A stretch of DNA of 57,631 bases from Lachnospiraceae bacterium (GTDB lineage Bacteria > Bacillota > Clostridia > Lachnospirales > Lachnospiraceae): contig SVDH01000008.1 in the NCBI GenBank assembly GCA_015057865.1, positions 1 through 57,631 on the forward strand. The letters are read 5' to 3'. The notes beneath the pieces were generated by a model. It was given only the letters and a program-made list of their open reading frames with translations, made no database searches and had not been told where the DNA came from. Below, one piece after another: positions 48,375 to 57,510 of this stretch. Position 1 is the stretch's first letter. Every line of letters begins with the position of its first letter. Position numbers and translations under genes: made by a program.

Positions 48375-50615
48375 TCATTTTACTCTGTTACTTTGCATGG
48401 CAATTCGTGCTACAAGTATGATCGCCACCCCGGCTGCTGCCGCCAGCAACAGATATAAAAACCCTGCTATCGAGTCATCTTTGGTCTCTAAAACGCCTTC
48501 ATTTTGAACAGCAGGCGGCTCATTTGCTCCTTGTACATTGATATCTGCCTGTGCGGTTTTCTTGCTGTCCCGTTCCTCGATTGTGGTAGGAGAAACCATG
48601 AATTGGTATGCCTCTGTATAAGCAAGGCTTCCGAGCCTTGTATACGGCAGCTGCTGCGTAAGTGCTGTCAGGCTCTCCCTGTTTGCCGCTGTCGTCTCTT
48701 CTTTCTGTTGTTTTATTTCTGCAAGGCCCGACGTGACCCTTTCGTTAGAAGCTTCATTCAGTTCTTCCAGCGTGGTGCGCAAAGATTCGATATTCTTGCT
48801 GTTTGCTTCGTTGATTTCTGCAAGTCTTTCCTCAGAAGCTGCGTCCCGCCGCGCAACAGCCTGCTCCAGCAAAGCAGCACTCCGCTGCATCTCATTTTGC
48901 TGCGTCATAAGATCCGTCTGGCTGACTTCACTTTCCGGCCGGAATGTTCCGAGCGTTTCCAAAAACGTCTGGATACTCTGTCTGCCGGTTTGAACTGCAG
49001 CATCAACATCGCTTCCAGCATTTTCTACATCTTTGCTATAGGTCTGCTCCAGACGTTCTGCCAGTCCGCCCCAGTCAAAGCGTTCTATGATTGGCTGTGG
49101 AACGGCTCCATCTTCGTCCGACATGAGATAAGGTGCCAGTTTTGTTTCTTCATTTGTCAGGCTTTCTCTCAATCCCTCAAGTGAAACCTTCTCCTCTTCG
49201 CTGTTTGCGTTCTCCTGATAACTGTATTCTGCCTGAACCGGCTGAATCTGTTCTTCAATAATGGCCTCCACCTGTGCTCTGCCGGGCGCTTGTTCTTCGC
49301 CGGCTTCTGCCGCGGTCAACTGCTCGTTTACAGCGTTTTGCAGGCGTGCCGCCAGTTCTTCCTCATCAACAATGTACTGTGATGACTGCTCACCGTCCTC
49401 CGGATCTGTCTCCTCTACTTCCAGATACGGAATCTCCACCCGGGAAGCGTCTGCTCCTTCTCCTGTCGAAATCAACAGCAGATCAGATCCTCCACTTTCA
49501 ATCGTGATCGAATGACTTTGTTTGGCATTTTCAATTTCTTCCAGTAATCGCTCTGCAAGCGCGTTCTTTGCTTCCGGCAGTTTTTCATTATATGTAAGGA
49601 CTCCATCAACGACTTCCATGCTAAGGACATTATTCCTGTGGGCTTCTTTCAGGAGATCCCTTAACCCTGTTTCAAAAGTGTTCAGCTTTTCGTCATACGC
49701 AGTACCTTCCTGCATCAGAAAAGTTTTTAAATCCGCCTTCGTCTGATCAGAAAAACGAACATTCGAAAATGCATCCGCTATCCCCGCAATATCTGTATCC
49801 AGAGCTTCTCCCCGGCTGCGGACCTCTTCGGACTGCGCATTAATCCGGTTTGCTGCATTCTCATAAATATCCTGCAGGGAATTCGCTGCGCCCCGCTGCG
49901 TTTCCGTAAAGCCGCTTATGTCAAGCCCCTCTCTTGTGATCATCGCGTTTTCGGCCGGCGCAATGGTCAGAAGGGACGTCAGATCATCTGCTCTCAGCGC
50001 CGCGATCGCCTCATTGTCTTTCTCATCATTCTCCATGATCTTTACCGCGGTATCCTGTGCATCGTGAAATCCTGAGAGAATACTATCCACATACATATAT
50101 TCCACGCCGTCATTCAACATCCGGTAAAATGCCTGTACATCATAGATTGCCTGTTCTTTATCAGAAGCATCTAAGTTTTGATTAAATTCATACCGAAGAG
50201 ACGCTTTCTGCGGTGCCCGGCTTAAAACGCTTACAATACATTCTGAAAAATCCGAAGGAATTACAATATACGCTGCATATGTCCCATCGGTAATTCCATT
50301 TCTTGCATTTTCCAGGCTGGTCATCTCTACGCTGTTCCCTCTGTCTTCTATCAGACGGGTGCTGTAGTAAATTCTGTCCCCGGTCCTGTTTGTGCCAAGG
50401 TCCAGGTTTACTACTGCAATCTGGTCACTCTGGTCTGCACTTACGCTGTCTGCCGTTTCCTCTTCTTTTATTACGCCATTGTTCTCCCCCTGTTTGGCTG
50501 CTTCAGCCACTGCCTTTTTTTCTGTACTGCGCTCACCCAGGTAATAACTGCCTGCCGCAAGTCCGATACATCCGACCACAACCAATGCGGGAATAACGAT
50601 CTTAACTACTTTCAT
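48375..50615 (-). CDS. esaA: Type VII secretion protein EsaA (YueB-like)
   Basis: A 746-residue protein with an N-terminal helix (about 5-25, VIPALVVVGCIGLAAGSYYL), a long extracytoplasmic region and a C-terminal helix (about 715-735, GFLYLLLAAAAGVAIILVAR). The outer region begins with the YhgE/Pip-like fold (GTYAAYIVIPSDFSECIVSV) and ends in long coiled coil (ASEERLAEINEANSKNIESL). EsaA/YueB forms the exposed stalk of the T7SSb machine; staphylococcal EsaA has more C-terminal helices, so this one is reduced. Start ATG 50615 follows GGAG; a longer frame starts at ATG 50648 with weaker spacing. It is the first gene of the secretion operon. Confidence 0.85.
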   Translation of the reverse strand: MKVVKIVIPALVVVGCIGLAAGSYYLGERSTEKKAVAEAAKQGENNGVIKEEETADSVSADQSDQIAVVNLDLGTNRTGDRIYYSTRLIEDRGNSVEMTSLENARNGITDGTYAAYIVIPSDFSECIVSVLSRAPQKASLRYEFNQNLDASDKEQAIYDVQAFYRMLNDGVEYMYVDSILSGFHDAQDTAVKIMENDEKDNEAIAALRADDLTSLLTIAPAENAMITREGLDISGFTETQRGAANSLQDIYENAANRINAQSEEVRSRGEALDTDIAGIADAFSNVRFSDQTKADLKTFLMQEGTAYDEKLNTFETGLRDLLKEAHRNNVLSMEVVDGVLTYNEKLPEAKNALAERLLEEIENAKQSHSITIESGGSDLLLISTGEGADASRVEIPYLEVEETDPEDGEQSSQYIVDEEELAARLQNAVNEQLTAAEAGEEQAPGRAQVEAIIEEQIQPVQAEYSYQENANSEEEKVSLEGLRESLTNEETKLAPYLMSDEDGAVPQPIIERFDWGGLAERLEQTYSKDVENAGSDVDAAVQTGRQSIQTFLETLGTFRPESEVSQTDLMTQQNEMQRSAALLEQAVARRDAASEERLAEINEANSKNIESLRTTLEELNEASNERVTSGLAEIKQQKEETTAANRESLTALTQQLPYTRLGSLAYTEAYQFMVSPTTIEERDSKKTAQADINVQGANEPPAVQNEGVLETKDDSIAGFLYLLLAAAAGVAIILVARIAMQSNRVK

Positions 50616-50690
50616 TTTCGTCTCCAATACCCCATTTTTTTCATACATTATCCAGGTATCTTATCAGCAGTCTAATAACTATGTACAAAC

Positions 50691-50726
50691 AAAAGCTGCC
50701 TTCCCCATGTTTACGGAAAAGACAGC
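50691..50726 (-). terminator. Terminator-like hairpin upstream of the esaA operon
   Basis: On the minus strand GCTGTCTTTTCC (50726-50715) pairs with GGGAAGGCAGC (50705-50695), followed by TTTTGTTTG. No minus-strand gene precedes it, so it is either a leader attenuator of the type VII operon or a barrier against antisense transcription from the glycosyltransferase side. Confidence 0.55.
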
Positions 50727-50775
50727 CCTCATTTTTCCTTTTTCTGTTATTTCTCTAAAAAAATATATGGAAAAC

Positions 50776-50804
50776 TTGTCAAAGATTCTCATAATGTGTA
50801 AAAT
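50776..50804 (+). promoter_or_regulatory. Promoter of the sugar transferase gene
   Basis: TTGTCA at 50776-50781, 17 bases, then TAAAAT at 50799-50804. Transcription would start at about 50811, at or next to the ATG (50812), so the mRNA may be leaderless. Confidence 0.5.
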
Positions 50805-50811
50805 GCTTCTC

Positions 50812-52221
50812 ATGAACACACATAATTATAATAGTATAAAAAACTTCATCCGGAAGATCGAGGGTCTGGCTGAGGTCATTTGTTTTGCTATCATATATTT
50901 TCAGATCTGGATCATCTTTTACAGACATGTATCCGGCGAAAACACTTTTTTTGGAAATGGAAAATTCATCCTGATCGGTATTTATGCCATTCTGGTTTAT
51001 ATTCTGTTTTTTTATTGTGATGCGTTTAAGTTCGGATATCTTAAGTTTGTCGACGCACTGACGGCGCAGTGGATCGCGCTTGTCATCGTCAACATCATCA
51101 CGTATTTCCAGATTTCCCTGATCGCTACCCATATTCTGAATCCGCTGCCAATGATCCTGTTGACGATCATTGAATTTGCGCTGTGCATTGTTTTCGTCTA
51201 TTTGTTCACATATATCTATCATCGGATGTATGTTCCCAAAAACATGCTGATGATCTATGGAAACAAAAAAGCCATTACGCTAAAGATCAAAATGGAGAAG
51301 CGTTCTGACAAATATCATATTTCAAAGGTCATCTCCGCATTTTCAAACCGCGAAAAACTGAAAGAAGAAATTCGTAAGCACGATGCCGTCGTTATCAACG
51401 ACGTACCGGCAGAGATCCGGAACGATATTTTAAAATACTGCTATGGCGAAAAGATCCGTGCATACGTTGTGCCGAAGATCACCGATATCATCATCAGCGG
51501 CAGCGAGGATATCAACCTGTTTGACACCCCTCTTTTCCTGGTCAAGGGAACCGGACCGACGCTGATGCAGCTTGCCATGAAGCGCCTGTGCGATATTATT
51601 CTTTGCATCATCGCGCTGATCCCCGGTCTTCCCATTATGCTGGTTGTGGCGATCGCGATCAAACTCGATTCCAAAGGCCCGGTCTTTTTCCGTCAGGAAC
51701 GCGTCACAAGAAACGGCAACACCTTTGAGATCTTAAAATTCCGCAGTATGATCGAGGGCGCCGAAAAAGACGGTGTCGCGCACCCGGCTGAAGATGAAGA
51801 TCCGCGTATCACACGCGTCGGAAAACGAATCCGCAAAAACCGTATCGACGAGCTTCCGCAGATCTTTAATATCCTGAAAGGGGATATGAGTATCGTCGGC
51901 CCCCGTCCGGAGCGTCTCGAGCATTACGAAAAATACAGCAAAGAGGTTCCGGAATTTTATTACCGTACGAAGGTCAAGGGCGGCCTGACCGGATACGCGC
52001 AGATTTATGGAAAATACAATACCTCTCCTTATGATAAGGTTCGGCTGGATCTGATGTATATAGAGAATTATTCTTTGATCCTGGATCTGAAGCTGATCCT
52101 GATGACGCTTCCCACTTTATTAAAGCGGGAGTCAACAGAAGGGTTTGATAAAATCATTCAAGTCGAGGAAGTCGTTCATTTGCTCGAGGAAGAAAAAGCG
52201 GAACAAGATGCGCAGATATAG
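50812..52221 (+). CDS. Undecaprenyl-phosphate sugar phosphotransferase (exopolysaccharide initiation)
   Basis: A 469-residue membrane enzyme of the WbaP/CpsE type, which transfers a sugar phosphate to undecaprenyl phosphate and starts a surface glycan. Four N-terminal membrane helices (about 14-35, 48-65, 80-100, 112-135) are followed by a CoA-binding-like region and a fifth helix before the catalytic domain. That domain has KRLCDIILCIIALIPGLPIM, FFRQERVTRNGNTFEILKFR, RKNRIDELPQIFNILKGDMS and GPRPERLEHYEKY. The start is uncertain: the frame is open from 50707, ATG 50812 lies just before the first helix and no Shine-Dalgarno is seen. The LCP protein in this window could attach the product. The gene is followed by a good terminator. 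Confidence 0.92.
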   Translation: MNTHNYNSIKNFIRKIEGLAEVICFAIIYFQIWIIFYRHVSGENTFFGNGKFILIGIYAILVYILFFYCDAFKFGYLKFVDALTAQWIALVIVNIITYFQISLIATHILNPLPMILLTIIEFALCIVFVYLFTYIYHRMYVPKNMLMIYGNKKAITLKIKMEKRSDKYHISKVISAFSNREKLKEEIRKHDAVVINDVPAEIRNDILKYCYGEKIRAYVVPKITDIIISGSEDINLFDTPLFLVKGTGPTLMQLAMKRLCDIILCIIALIPGLPIMLVVAIAIKLDSKGPVFFRQERVTRNGNTFEILKFRSMIEGAEKDGVAHPAEDEDPRITRVGKRIRKNRIDELPQIFNILKGDMSIVGPRPERLEHYEKYSKEVPEFYYRTKVKGGLTGYAQIYGKYNTSPYDKVRLDLMYIENYSLILDLKLILMTLPTLLKRESTEGFDKIIQVEEVVHLLEEEKAEQDAQI

Positions 52222-52236
52222 TCAAAGAGATATGTA

Positions 52237-52267
52237 AAAAGGTGCCAGGCATCTCCTGGCACCTTTT
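52237..52267. terminator. Bidirectional terminator between the sugar transferase and ctpA
   Basis: AAAAGGTGCCAGG (52237-52249) and CCTGGCACCTTTT (52255-52267), a perfect 13-bp stem with a five-base loop and A/T tracts on both sides. It ends the plus-strand gene 15 bases earlier and the minus-strand ctpA operon 13 bases on. Confidence 0.92.
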
Positions 52268-52280
52268 ATATTCTTCCCCG

Positions 52281-53555
52281 TTACTCTTCCTCAAGGATCT
52301 CCATCGCTTTCTTCACCTGATTATCCTGCAGATAATCATAGTCTCCCGACAGATCTCCCGAATACTCGTACTCAATCTCTACATCCGGTGCAACACCGCC
52401 TTCATCCTGAACACTGTATCCGCCGGAAGTGAAATACTTCTGGGTCGTGATCTGGAATCCGCTTCCGTCTACCATCTGATAAACGCTTTGCACGATTCCC
52501 TTGCCAAATGTCTGCGTTCCGACAAGTGTCGCTACACCTCTGTCCTTTAACTCTCCCGCAAACACCTCTGAGGCACTTGCAGAATTGCCGTTCACGAGAA
52601 CTGCGATCGGAATATCAAGAACTTCCTCATCCGTCCCGTTGATCTCTTCTCTTTGGCCATACCGGTCTTCGGTATAGATCATCAGTCCTGCAGGAAGGAT
52701 CTCATCGAGCGCATCACATGCGGCTTCAAAATTCCCTCCGAAGTTATCCCGAAGGTCTATGATCAGCTTGTCCATCCCTTCTTCCTGAAGGCTTGTAATG
52801 CTTTCCCGCATCTGGTCATCGGTCTGACCTGAAAAGCTGCTGATCGAGATATATCCGACATCGTCCGATAACATCTGATCCTTTACTGTCGGCGCTTCGA
52901 TCTGCGCTCTGGTCAGTTTCTTCGTAAAGGTCTCAACGTTCCCGTCATCCGCTGCTTCCTCTGACTCTCCGGCATCCGTATTCGTAACCCTGCGGATCGT
53001 CAGCTCGACCTCTGTTCCTTCTTCTCCTCTGATGTGGGAAACGAACTCATCCAGATCCATTTCTTTTGCCTTGTACTCGTCTGCCTGCAGGATCTCGTCC
53101 TGAATCTGCAGCCCTGCTGCCTCGGCCGGAGACCCTTCATAGACGTCCGTGATATAGACTCTGCCGTCCTTATCCTCTACCAGCGCAGCGCCGATTCCGG
53201 CAAAGAATCCGGTTATGCTCTCATCCTCACTGGCGTATTCGTCTTTGGAATAATACATCGAATACATATCCAGGCCGTCAAACAATCCGGCATACAGGCC
53301 TTCCTGATAGGTGCTTTCATCAACCTCTTCGTAATAATACTGGTCAATGACATCCACCAGCTGACGGACCTTTTCCCGCACGCCCGGCGTCAGCATCGAG
53401 AGAGAAATTTTTGACCCGGTATCTTCATACCGGGCCACCCGGTAGACATCCGGCAGCACAAATACTGCCGCAATGACCACTACCGCTGCAACGACGCCTG
53501 CCAGGAATCCTGACAGGAAGCGCCGTCTTTCTTTTTTCTGTTTTTTATCATACAT
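52281..53555 (-). CDS. ctpA: S41 family C-terminal processing peptidase
   Basis: A 424-residue membrane-anchored protease. It has a basic start, one membrane helix (about 13-34), a PDZ domain (about 105-190, ITDVYEGSPAEAAGLQIQDE) and the S41 catalytic domain. The catalytic Ser lies in the NGNSASASEVFAGEL motif (about 323-336), and Lys352 is in QTFGKGIVQS. It overlaps ftsX by 8 bases, and ftsX overlaps ftsE, so these three are one operon. CtpA-like proteases often trim or degrade cell-wall hydrolases and their regulators, fitting an FtsEX partnership. A terminator follows. Confidence 0.96.
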   Translation of the reverse strand: MYDKKQKKERRRFLSGFLAGVVAAVVVIAAVFVLPDVYRVARYEDTGSKISLSMLTPGVREKVRQLVDVIDQYYYEEVDESTYQEGLYAGLFDGLDMYSMYYSKDEYASEDESITGFFAGIGAALVEDKDGRVYITDVYEGSPAEAAGLQIQDEILQADEYKAKEMDLDEFVSHIRGEEGTEVELTIRRVTNTDAGESEEAADDGNVETFTKKLTRAQIEAPTVKDQMLSDDVGYISISSFSGQTDDQMRESITSLQEEGMDKLIIDLRDNFGGNFEAACDALDEILPAGLMIYTEDRYGQREEINGTDEEVLDIPIAVLVNGNSASASEVFAGELKDRGVATLVGTQTFGKGIVQSVYQMVDGSGFQITTQKYFTSGGYSVQDEGGVAPDVEIEYEYSGDLSGDYDYLQDNQVKKAMEILEEE

Positions 53556-54456
53556 TGATATGCCGCCTTACTGTAACCCGGCTTCCGATAAAACCAATTC
53601 CTACTCCAAGGATCAGGCCGATCGGTACCATGACCTGGAACACACTCCATGCCGGCAGGAAGTCGATCAACGCATTCAGGAATCCGAACCGGTCTGCAAT
53701 ATACTGGATGATCCGTCCGTACATCTCATATAAGATGACAAGCGGAATGATCGATCCGATCAGGCCGATCAGAATACCCTCCACAATGAACGGTGCCCGT
53801 ACCAGATAATCCGTCGCACCGATCAGCTTCATAATACCGATCTCTTCCCTTCGTACCGCAATACCGGTTCGTACGGTATTACTGATCAGGAAGATCGCAA
53901 CACAGATCAGAATGATAATGATCGCACCGGATACCAGACTCAGCAGCCGGTTAAAATCTGTCAGCGTATTTGCCACGCCCTCCGACTGTCTGACCTCTCT
54001 GACGCCATCCAGCGATTCAAGATATGTAACCAGCTCCTCCTGGCCTTCGATATCCTTCATATAGATCTGATAGTTTGCGGAGTTTTCCAGCGGGTTGTCC
54101 TGCTCAAATCCTGCAGCCGCCTCTTCATCTCCGTCAAAATACTCTTCTTTATAGTTTTCCCAGGCATCATCCGCGGACATGTAAATATACTCGGAAATGT
54201 CGTCCCTGGCTGCAATCTGTGTTCCGATATAATCGATGCTTTCCTGCGGAAGCCCCTCATCAAAGAACACGGTGATCGCTACTTCTGATTCTACATTTCT
54301 GACCACATGCTGGAAGTTGGTAACGATCGAATAGAAGATACCAAACATAAAAATACAGGCAGCCATGGTCGCGATCGACGCAACCGAAAACATTTTATTA
54401 CGCCAGATGTTCGCAAAACCCTGGCGGACCGTATACCCGAATGTATTAAACTTCAT
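53548..54456 (-). CDS. ftsX: Cell division protein FtsX
   Basis: A 302-residue membrane protein that with FtsE controls a peptidoglycan hydrolase at the septum or side wall. It has the four-helix FtsX plan: helix 1 at about 22-45 ([20 protein letters not shown]), a large outer domain (about 50-165, contacting the hydrolase), helices near 170-195, 220-245 and 270-290. The [20 protein letters not shown] loop between helices 2 and 3 is diagnostic. It overlaps ftsE by 11 bases and ctpA by 8 bases. No hydrolase gene is adjacent. Confidence 0.97.
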   Translation of the reverse strand: MKFNTFGYTVRQGFANIWRNKMFSVASIATMAACIFMFGIFYSIVTNFQHVVRNVESEVAITVFFDEGLPQESIDYIGTQIAARDDISEYIYMSADDAWENYKEEYFDGDEEAAAGFEQDNPLENSANYQIYMKDIEGQEELVTYLESLDGVREVRQSEGVANTLTDFNRLLSLVSGAIIIILICVAIFLISNTVRTGIAVRREEIGIMKLIGATDYLVRAPFIVEGILIGLIGSIIPLVILYEMYGRIIQYIADRFGFLNALIDFLPAWSVFQVMVPIGLILGVGIGFIGSRVTVRRHINV

Positions 54457-55183
54457 CGTTCACACCACCTATCTGTACGTTTGCGAAGAACTCTGCAGCT
54501 GCATCTGCTGATGCCTCATCCGGCTTCTCATCGGAAACGATATTGCCCATCTGCAGCGTAACAACTCTCTTTCTCATTACCTCGACGATCTTTAAGTTAT
54601 GTGTAACCATCACAACCGTGGTTCCTCTCTTATTGATCGTATCAAGCAGTTTCATGATCTCCCATGCCGTATTCTCATCCAGGTTACCGGTCGGCTCATC
54701 GGCAAGGAGGATCGCAGGCTGGTTGATCAGCGCACGTGCAATCGCCACACGCTGCTGCTCACCACCGGAAAGCTGTCTCGGCTTGGAACGATACTTGGAT
54801 GCCAGGCCAACCATCGCCAGCATACGCGGTACGTTCTTTTTGATCCGGCGCTTCGGCACTGAAGTGACACGCTGCGCAAATGCAACGTTTTCATAAACAT
54901 TCCGGTCCTCTAAAAGGCGGAAATCCTGGAACACGCAGCCGATATTTCTGCGATAGTGCGGCACCTGCCGTCTTCTGATCCTTGAAAGCGGTTTGCCTTT
55001 TACAAAAATCTCGCCGTCTGTAGGATCGAGCTCTTTTAACAGAAGCTTGATCAGTGTAGATTTACCCGATCCGCTGTCACCAACGATGAAAACGAACTCG
55101 CCCTGATCAATATGGATATTGATATGATCCAGGGCCGCTACACCCGGCGTATACTCCTTTGTTACATTTTTTAAAGTAATCAT
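54446..55183 (-). CDS. ftsE: Cell division ATP-binding protein FtsE
   Basis: A 245-residue ABC ATPase of the FtsEX complex. Walker A is [10 protein letters not shown] (about 35-44), with the Q-loop in [10 protein letters not shown], signature [17 protein letters not shown], Walker [14 protein letters not shown] and switch His in MVTHNLK. The C-terminal tail is longer than the E. coli protein. The ATG at 55183 has AGGAGGGACCGAA before it; the open frame to 55264 lacks a site. First gene of the ftsE-ftsX-ctpA operon. Confidence 0.97.
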   Translation of the reverse strand: MITLKNVTKEYTPGVAALDHINIHIDQGEFVFIVGDSGSGKSTLIKLLLKELDPTDGEIFVKGKPLSRIRRRQVPHYRRNIGCVFQDFRLLEDRNVYENVAFAQRVTSVPKRRIKKNVPRMLAMVGLASKYRSKPRQLSGGEQQRVAIARALINQPAILLADEPTGNLDENTAWEIMKLLDTINKRGTTVVMVTHNLKIVEVMRKRVVTLQMGNIVSDEKPDEASADAAAEFFANVQIGGVNDEV

Positions 55184-55233
55184 TTCGGTCCCTCCTGACC
55201 CCTTATCAGGATCACAGATTTTTCCTATTACAT

Positions 55234-55267
55234 AAAACGGGGACCCCGATTGACGTGTCCCCATTTT
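55234..55267 (-). terminator. Terminator of the PucR-like gene
   Basis: GGGGAC (55239-55244) and GTCCCC (55257-55262), extended by AAAA/TTTT at the base with one mismatch, and a T-rich tail on the minus strand. It lies 34 bases after the regulator's stop and before ftsE. Confidence 0.8.
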
Positions 55268-55300
55268 ATTGTTCGATGTTCTATTTTATCGTAAATCAGC

Positions 55301-56383
55301 TTAATAATCAACTGTTTCCATATATTTCATATATTTGACGACCATCAGCGCGATCTTAAATGTGATCGCATCCTCAAAAACACGCAGGTCCAGACCGGTA
55401 CTTTTCTGCAGCTTATCCAGCCGGTAAACGAGGGTGTTCCGATGGATATAGAGCTGTCTGGATGTCTCTGAAACATTCAGGCTGTTCTCAAAGAACTTAT
55501 TGATCGTTGCAAGCGTCTCCTCGTCAAACTCATCCGGTGACTTTCCGCCGAAGATCTCGCGGATAAACATCCTGCAAAGCGGGATCGGCAGCTGGTAGAT
55601 CAGGCGGCCGATGCCAAGCACGGAATATGCGATGATGCTGTGATCTTCAAAAAAGATCTTTCCGACATCCAATGCCATCCGCGCTTCCTTAAAGGAACGG
55701 GATACTTCCTTGATCTCATTGACGCCCGTACCGTAAGCCACACGGACCTTTCCGTGATCTTTAAGCACCTGCAAAAGCGTCTCGGCAGTTTTCTCAAGCA
55801 CAGACACATCCGAATCCGGTGCCACTTCCTTTACAACGATGATATTCTTATCATCTACAGCCGTCACGAAATCCTGGGAAGCATTGCCAAGCGCCTCCCG
55901 CACACGCTCCATCTCATCGCCTTCTTTTTCATTTTCCAGCTCAATGATGTAGACCACTCGGTTCACATCCGTCTCGATGTTAAGCTTTTTCGCACGGTTA
56001 TAAATATCTACGAGAAGCAGATTGTCAAGAAGCAGGTTCTTGATAAAATTGTCCTTATCAAACCGCTCTTTATATGCCTGCAAAAGATTCTGGATCTGGA
56101 ATGCCGCGATCTTTCCAAGCGTGTACAGATGATCGCTTTCCCCTTTAGTCAGGAGCACATACTCCAACTGAAACTCATCAAACACTTTAAAGAACTGGCA
56201 ATCTGCCACGATCTGACTGTCTGCTGGGGAATCCACAAATACCGCTGCCGGCTCTGTATAATCATTCACTTCCGGAAATGTACTGGCCTGTACTTTTCCG
56301 TCTATATCGATCACACCATAATCTACTTTGGTGATCTCTTTTAATCCCTCTAATGTGTTTTGTAAAATCTGATTTGAAATCAT
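55301..56383 (-). CDS. PucR/CdaR-type transcriptional regulator
   Basis: A 360-residue regulator. The N-terminal part (about 1-130) is a sensor-like domain beginning LQNTLEGLKEITKVDYGVID. A central GGDEF-like CdaR region (about 140-255) follows. The C-terminal helix-turn-helix of the PucR type (about 300-350) reads FFENSLNVSETSRQLYIHRN and TLVYRLDKLQKSTGLD. Members of this family control uptake and use of purines, sugar acids or amino acids; no such target is adjacent, so the regulon cannot be told. Start ATG 56383 follows AAGGAGGACGAG; the frame reaches 56413. It has its own terminator and is transcribed alone. Confidence 0.9.
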   Translation of the reverse strand: MISNQILQNTLEGLKEITKVDYGVIDIDGKVQASTFPEVNDYTEPAAVFVDSPADSQIVADCQFFKVFDEFQLEYVLLTKGESDHLYTLGKIAAFQIQNLLQAYKERFDKDNFIKNLLLDNLLLVDIYNRAKKLNIETDVNRVVYIIELENEKEGDEMERVREALGNASQDFVTAVDDKNIIVVKEVAPDSDVSVLEKTAETLLQVLKDHGKVRVAYGTGVNEIKEVSRSFKEARMALDVGKIFFEDHSIIAYSVLGIGRLIYQLPIPLCRMFIREIFGGKSPDEFDEETLATINKFFENSLNVSETSRQLYIHRNTLVYRLDKLQKSTGLDLRVFEDAITFKIALMVVKYMKYMETVDY

Positions 56384-56859
56384 CTCGTCCTCCTTCCCTG
56401 TGCTTCTCTGCACAGATGATAAGGTTCTACTTTATTCTAAGCAAATTACTTAAAAAAGTAAAGGATTTCGGCCGATTTTTTATGCAAATCATCTTTTTCA
56501 TCCCGATTTCTTTCAGATTTTACTCAAATTTTTATCCTTTTCGGCAAAATTACTAAATATGAAAAAAACTCGATCTTTTTTCAAATTTTCTGACAAATGT
56601 TTTTTCTTTCAGATATTTCGACAAAAGCCCGAAAACTGGACTTATAAACAGAGTTATTCACATTATCCACATTTTTTAGTTGCATTTTTTTGTATTTTAT
56701 CCAGAGCAAACCAAACATTTGTTTTGTAAACTTTTGACAAAACACCGGCTTTTCCATGCGTGAGATTCAAAAAATACCGGTGGATATGATATACTAAAAA
56801 CTGCTTTCAGACACTCTGCATCGTTGGGATGCGCACAGTATGGATTCCCGGAGATTGAT
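56384..56859. promoter_or_regulatory. AT-rich intergenic region with a DnaA-box cluster
   Basis: This 476-base divergent intergenic region holds a tandem pair of DnaA-box-like 9-mers, TTATTCACA (56654-56662) and TTATCCACA (56663-56671, perfect consensus), and a third near match TTATCCAGA (56697-56705). An extended -10 (TGATATACT, 56787-56795) probably serves yigZ. The promoter of the regulator gene was not found with confidence. No ORF is convincing. Confidence 0.55.
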
Positions 56860-57510
56860 ATGGCAGATTACCCGAAGATCATCTATCAAAGCGGCACCGA
56901 TGAGATCGTTGAAAAAAAATCCAGATTCATCGCATTTCCTTTTTTGATTTCTTCTGAAGAGGAAGCACAGGAGATCATCGCCGCGCACAAAAAGGAATAC
57001 TGGGACGCACGACACAACTGTTATGCCTATGTCCTTGGAGACGATTCCCGCCACCAGCGCTACAGCGATGACGGAGAACCCGCCGGCACTGCCGGGCGGC
57101 CCATCCTGGATGTTTTGCTTGGAAGAGGCATCACAAATGCACTGATCATCGTAACACGTTATTTTGGCGGCACGCTTCTTGGCACAGGCGGACTGGTACG
57201 TGCATATCAGAAGTCTGCCTCGGCAGGTCTTGATGCATGCATTCTGTTAGAAAAGCAGACAGGCACCGCCTACACCGTCACCTGCGACTATACGACTGCA
57301 GGAAAACTTTCCTATCTGTTCGCAAATGAAGAAGTTCCGATCACGGACACGCGCTATGGCGAAGCGGTCGAGACCGACCTGATCCTGTCAGATGAAAAGA
57401 AAGACCGGCTGATCAAACTGTTAAATGACACCACTGCGGGCAAAGCCGGAATCGAAGAAAAAGAGAAGGTTTGTTTTGGTATTTTAGACGGGAGAGCGAT
57501 CTTGTTATAG
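56860..57510 (+). CDS. yigZ: YigZ/IMPACT family protein
   Basis: A 216-residue conserved protein of the UPF0029/IMPACT family. The N-terminal domain has the signatures KKSRFIAF, HNCYAYVLGDD, RYSDDGEPAGTAGRPIL, IIVTRYFGGTLLGTGGLVRAY. A smaller ferredoxin-fold domain follows (about 140-216, DUF1949-like). The biochemical role of bacterial YigZ is not settled; the eukaryotic relative IMPACT acts on translation control. Start ATG 56860 follows GGAGATTGAT; a TTG at 56824 would add 12 residues without a site. An extended -10 lies at 56787-56795. It is the last gene of the window. Confidence 0.94.
   Translation: MADYPKIIYQSGTDEIVEKKSRFIAFPFLISSEEEAQEIIAAHKKEYWDARHNCYAYVLGDDSRHQRYSDDGEPAGTAGRPILDVLLGRGITNALIIVTRYFGGTLLGTGGLVRAYQKSASAGLDACILLEKQTGTAYTVTCDYTTAGKLSYLFANEEVPITDTRYGEAVETDLILSDEKKDRLIKLLNDTTAGKAGIEEKEKVCFGILDGRAILL

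Noticed and set aside
56654-56705. DnaA boxes considered as the chromosomal origin
   Set aside because: No dnaA, dnaN, rpmH or other origin neighbours and only three boxes; kept as a finding about regulation only.
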